A DNA stretch of 64,000 bases, taken from positions 11,078,001 to 11,142,000 of the forward strand of contig NC_135365.1 in NCBI RefSeq assembly GCF_051622035.1, in the 5' to 3' direction. Source of the stretch: Arctopsyche grandis (lineage: Eukaryota; Arthropoda; Insecta; Trichoptera; Hydropsychidae). Numbering within the stretch: position 1 is the stretch's first letter; every line of letters begins with the position of its first letter. The notes beneath the pieces are model-generated. The model ran no database searches. It was given only the letters and a program-made list of their open reading frames with translations, and was not told the origin of the DNA. Shown piece after piece: positions 60,370-64,000 of this stretch. The translations under genes were made by a program, and so were the position numbers.

Positions 60370-60960
60370 TCACCATCCAATGCTGTATAAAGACATATTC
60401 AACAAGCTTCCATTCGTTTCTGTTTTACGCAACTCTCATCCATCTCATCCCTCATATTGTTCTAATTTGATCAACCCATCTTCCTTGCGGCCTTCCTTTC
60501 ACCCTTTTACACTCTCTTGAGTGCCATTCCTGCACTTGCTTTATTCACCTTTCGTCCATCTACGTGACCCACTTATTGCCATTTCAATCTCTTTACTCTC
60601 TGCACTATATCAACTACCCTTGTCATATTTCTCACTCACATATTCCGTTTCCTTTCTCTCCTCGTTATGCTGAGCATACAGCGTTCTATACTTCTTTAAG
60701 TGCATTGGACTTTGCTTAACATTTTGGCATACAATGTTCAAGTTTCACATCCATACGTAAGGATTGTAAATAGGTTTTTGAGCTCTTTTTCCTATTATGC
60801 TGTAGATTAACATTAGAATAATATAATATTATGATTACTAACCAAATTAAATTAAATTTTAAAATAGAAAATGATCAGTAGATCAGTAGCTATTAAAATA
60901 GATATAAGATATATTTTGAACATAATTTCGTAATAATAAAAAGCTTTTAAAAATCAAACA
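60370..60960 (-). pseudogene. RTE retrotransposon 3' remnant, minus strand
   Basis: Reverse complement carries FTSYGCET-like, GHV(A)RR, and terminal GRP/RW-type segments with stops, plus the 3' flank seen inverted at 37145-37330 (TAGATCAGTAGCTATTAAAA). Confidence 0.7.
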
Positions 60961-62049
60961 TCCATACGTCATCAATGGCAAAACACATTGATCGAAAATT
61001 TTCCTATTCAGAACATAATGCATCAACCCATGTATGTACATATCTATTAAGATAAAAGAGGATATAATTTTTCAATTGATAAATTTGTTTTTAGTTTTTT
61101 TTTTTAAATACTTTTACATGTAATTAATATGTATGTCTTTTACTTTATTACAATCCCTTTCAATATACCGTGTGTAATTTATTTGTCAGACCGAAATCGA
61201 TACGTTTCTCTGAAAGCGTCCAGATTTATGCGGCGTCGCGTGATTTATGACCTTCGGTGTTTGATAAATTGTTAAACTTTATAGTTGAGCCATTACGTCG
61301 TAAAGTCATATATTTAAATTTATTATTATGTCGTTTGGAAGCTAAATATTTTTCATTGTTTCCGCACTTTTGCGCAGAAAACGACAAATTTGCACCACGC
61401 CTTCAAACATGCACCAAAGCTTGAACACGATGATATGTACATATATTATATTAAAAAATGAACCAATTTATAAAATGTGCATTTGGTGGGATATAAGTTT
61501 GTTATGCGTACTCAAATACAATTATAATATAATCGAGTGTGTAAAAATGCAACAAATGTGTATTGGATGCCGATATATCGATTCTAAAATGGCGGATAGG
61601 TGTAGCGTGACCAAATTGAGATACCCTGTATTTGATATTGATATTTTTTATGTGTATTCAAAGGTGCCGCCGTGTTTGTGCCGTGATGTTTGACATTAGA
61701 GCGTTTCTTCTAATGTTTAATGTCAATATCAAATCCTGCGGGTTCGTTCGCATTGTCCTCGTGTTTGAAATTCATTTGAAGGCTGTTTATAATGTTTATT
61801 ATTCAATTCGATGGAATATTTTCCTTCTGGGTTAGTTTACCGTTGCGTGAGATTTTATTTCGTGAGGTGTGTTGTCTCGGTCAATTTGAAATACCCTTTG
61901 TAAATAATCAATCGATTAAATTTCACAGGATATGTAAACGTGTATAGAAACTAATTAAATTACATACATAACTATTTATGACGAGGATTCGGAATAAAAT
62001 CATTTTAAAATTAACTAACTTGATTACATAATTAGATTGATTACTTGAT
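60961..62049. other. No gene supported
   Basis: AT-rich. Open frames such as 61370-61693 have no domain. I see no RNA gene or repeat family here. Confidence 0.45.
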
Positions 62050-62625
62050 TATCCAGCAGCATGGATCGGTGGTTGCGTTGATACTAAGCACCGAGAGGTC
62101 GACGGGTTCGATCCCGTGAGTTGGCCTCGATCAAAAATAATTTGATCGAGACTGCGATTGAAGACTGCAGAGCAGACTGCGATTGAAAAGAATAATCTTT
62201 AATGCTGCTGGTCAGACTTGGATATTTGTGACTCGATCGTTTCCTATCAGAGTTTGCCAATTTATCAAATTTCATTGTTCCATCAAATTGGCAAAACCAT
62301 CCTACCCACTATGTCACCACTATGTGAATATGATTTCAAAAATTTATTATTTATAACTAGAGGCCGGATAACCAAGGTGCCGTTTATTGTTCAAATGTTG
62401 TAAATGCATTGTTAAAGGTTTGCCGAACCTTTTTTACAAAGCATTTACAACAATTGAACAATGAGCGGCACTTTGGCTATCCGTACTCTATTTATAACAT
62501 AGATGTCTCACTAATTTTCTCATGTCTAGTATTTGTATTATGCTTATATCTATATGTCTGGTTACATTGACGCGTTAGAATAATCTGTAATGACACTGTG
62601 GCTAATATCTAAATAAATAAATAAT
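62050..62625 (+). mobile_element. tRNA-derived SINE carrying a family C MITE
   Basis: A box (TGGATCGGTGGTTGCG), B box (GGTTCGATCCC), a duplicated GACTGCGATTGAA segment and body TTTCCTATCAGAGTTTGCC. A family C hairpin (62355-62500, GGTTTGCCGAACC core) is inserted near the 3' part, and the SINE 3' end resumes with TCTGTAATGACACTGTGGC and (AAAT)n. Confidence 0.82.
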
Positions 62626-64000
62626 AATTTGAAATGTGTACAAAGCATACGTATTAAGTATAATGTCTACTTATACTAAGTACTTAATAGTCCAAATATT
62701 CATTCGATATTTGACGTGACCTCTAGGGTAAGGCCTCTATGAAAAACGTTTAATTCCTTTCATCATTAATCAAATGCGTATTTAATGTCGATTAATTTAT
62801 CATAATATGGTAAAAGTTGACGCAACGTAAGTTTATATCAATAATTCAGTAGTAATAGGTACTAATCAATCAATTGGGGTGTCAATTTAAATTAATCAAA
62901 CCAAATTAATAAATAAAAATGTGTTTTAACAATATCGATCTACAATCTATGTATGTATGTACATATGTCAATGATTGATTAGGTACTTGAAAATTTACAT
63001 ATGTTCTATCAGACCAGAATGTGAAAATGATTCATTTTTTTATAATACATATATCTACGTATATACATATTATTATTGGTCTTTCTGATTGTAATAAAAT
63101 ACATCGTCTATTAAAAATAAATATGCATACCTAGATATGCTTAGTGGTGAGAAATTTCTTCATACTTTTTTTTTTGTAGAAATAATTACATTAAATTATT
63201 AATGATGATGATGATTACGTATGGTTCACTATTCGTAATCATCATCGGTGACAAAATAAAGTATTGAATCATAAGATAATGCATAAAAAAATATTGTTTC
63301 ATCTGCCGTTTGTTACAATATAGATCGCTAGAAAAATATAATCGAAAAGCTACAGATAATTAGAACAACCACAATGAAATGAAAATATTAAAAATATTGG
63401 AATCATTCACATATCGGAAATAACATCTTATTTTTTCAGAGATTCTTCTTAAATTATTTAATTTTTTTTTAGCGACGCACAACCATAGACCTAAGAGATT
63501 TGTCGCCTAAATATAGATGAATAAACTAAATATAAACGACGAAAGGTTAAATTCAAAATATATACATTAAATCGATGATGAAAATACGCATAGAAGGAAT
63601 GCATTTAATTGGAGGTCGTTTTTGAAAAGTATTAATTCTTATCCCTATAATTGAATATTTGACTACTATTAAAAAAAATCCCTATATATATATTTTTTTT
63701 TTTTAAGTTTATCAAATCGCCTCTTCATTTTCTCATATACATATGTACAATAAAAAAGACATTCATCTACCTCAATAAGGTATATGTTCTTCTAAGGCAA
63801 TTCTTGTCTATTCTTATAATTTTTCTTCTATTCTTATAATTTTTCTTCTATTCTTATAATTTATCATCTCTCTCTCAATAGATATTTTTCCTTTTTTAAA
63901 GAATAAACACAGTGGCTTTCAACCATTTTACCCAAACGAACTTCTGAAATATAAAAAGATATACCTATACATATTTCATGTACTGGAAAAGAATAAATAA
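62626..64000. other. Window end, no gene supported
   Basis: AT-rich DNA with short GATGAT (63202) and triplicated TTCTATTCTTATAATTT (63806-63860) repeats. No coding frame. Confidence 0.5.

Overview
The window looks like nuclear DNA of an insect. It is AT-rich, its genes are split by short GT-AG introns and a few very long ones, and much of the remainder is transposable-element debris (tRNA-headed SINEs, RTE- and CR1-like retrotransposon pieces, hAT, TTAA-inserting and foldback DNA elements). The main gene matches Btk29A, the single Tec-family kinase of insects. I cannot fix the insect order from sequence alone.

Layout. 1-1146 (-) is the 5' part of an RTE-type retrotransposon with an intact endonuclease frame that leaves the window. 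1.15-4.68 kb is non-coding or 5' UTR, with a low-complexity candidate first exon near 3.8-4.0 kb. 4698-43198 (+) is Btk29A: 14 coding exons in which every splice phase agrees (2010 nt, 669 aa), encoding PH, BTK zinc motif, proline-rich linker, SH3, SH2 and tyrosine kinase. Inside its 19-kb third intron, a GC-rich block at 28.7-29.4 kb holds a second first exon (29285-29390). It is phase-compatible with exon 4 and would give a 509-aa isoform lacking PH. A 39-codon frame for a one-pass membrane peptide lies just upstream in the same leader.

The most unusual signal is at the 3' end of Btk29A. The kinase stop is TGA followed by CTA, the best-known leaky stop context. The same frame then stays open for 224 codons to 43873 and encodes 21-residue repeats that match in amino acids but differ at synonymous positions. 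This is strong evidence for a translated C-terminal extension, most simply by stop-codon readthrough.

44.8-49.2 kb is 3' flank and intergenic. 51754-49226 (-) is a four-exon CRAL-TRIO (Sec14-like) gene of 220 aa. Its first intron carries a 1.15-kb near-perfect palindromic transposon, and its start codon is preceded by 45 in-frame, proline-rich, stop-free codons without an ATG. 52-57.5 kb is a nest of duplicated SINEs, hairpin MITEs, a probable solo LTR and a decayed hAT transposase. 57.5-64 kb has tandem repeats and retrotransposon remnants, with no gene that I can support.
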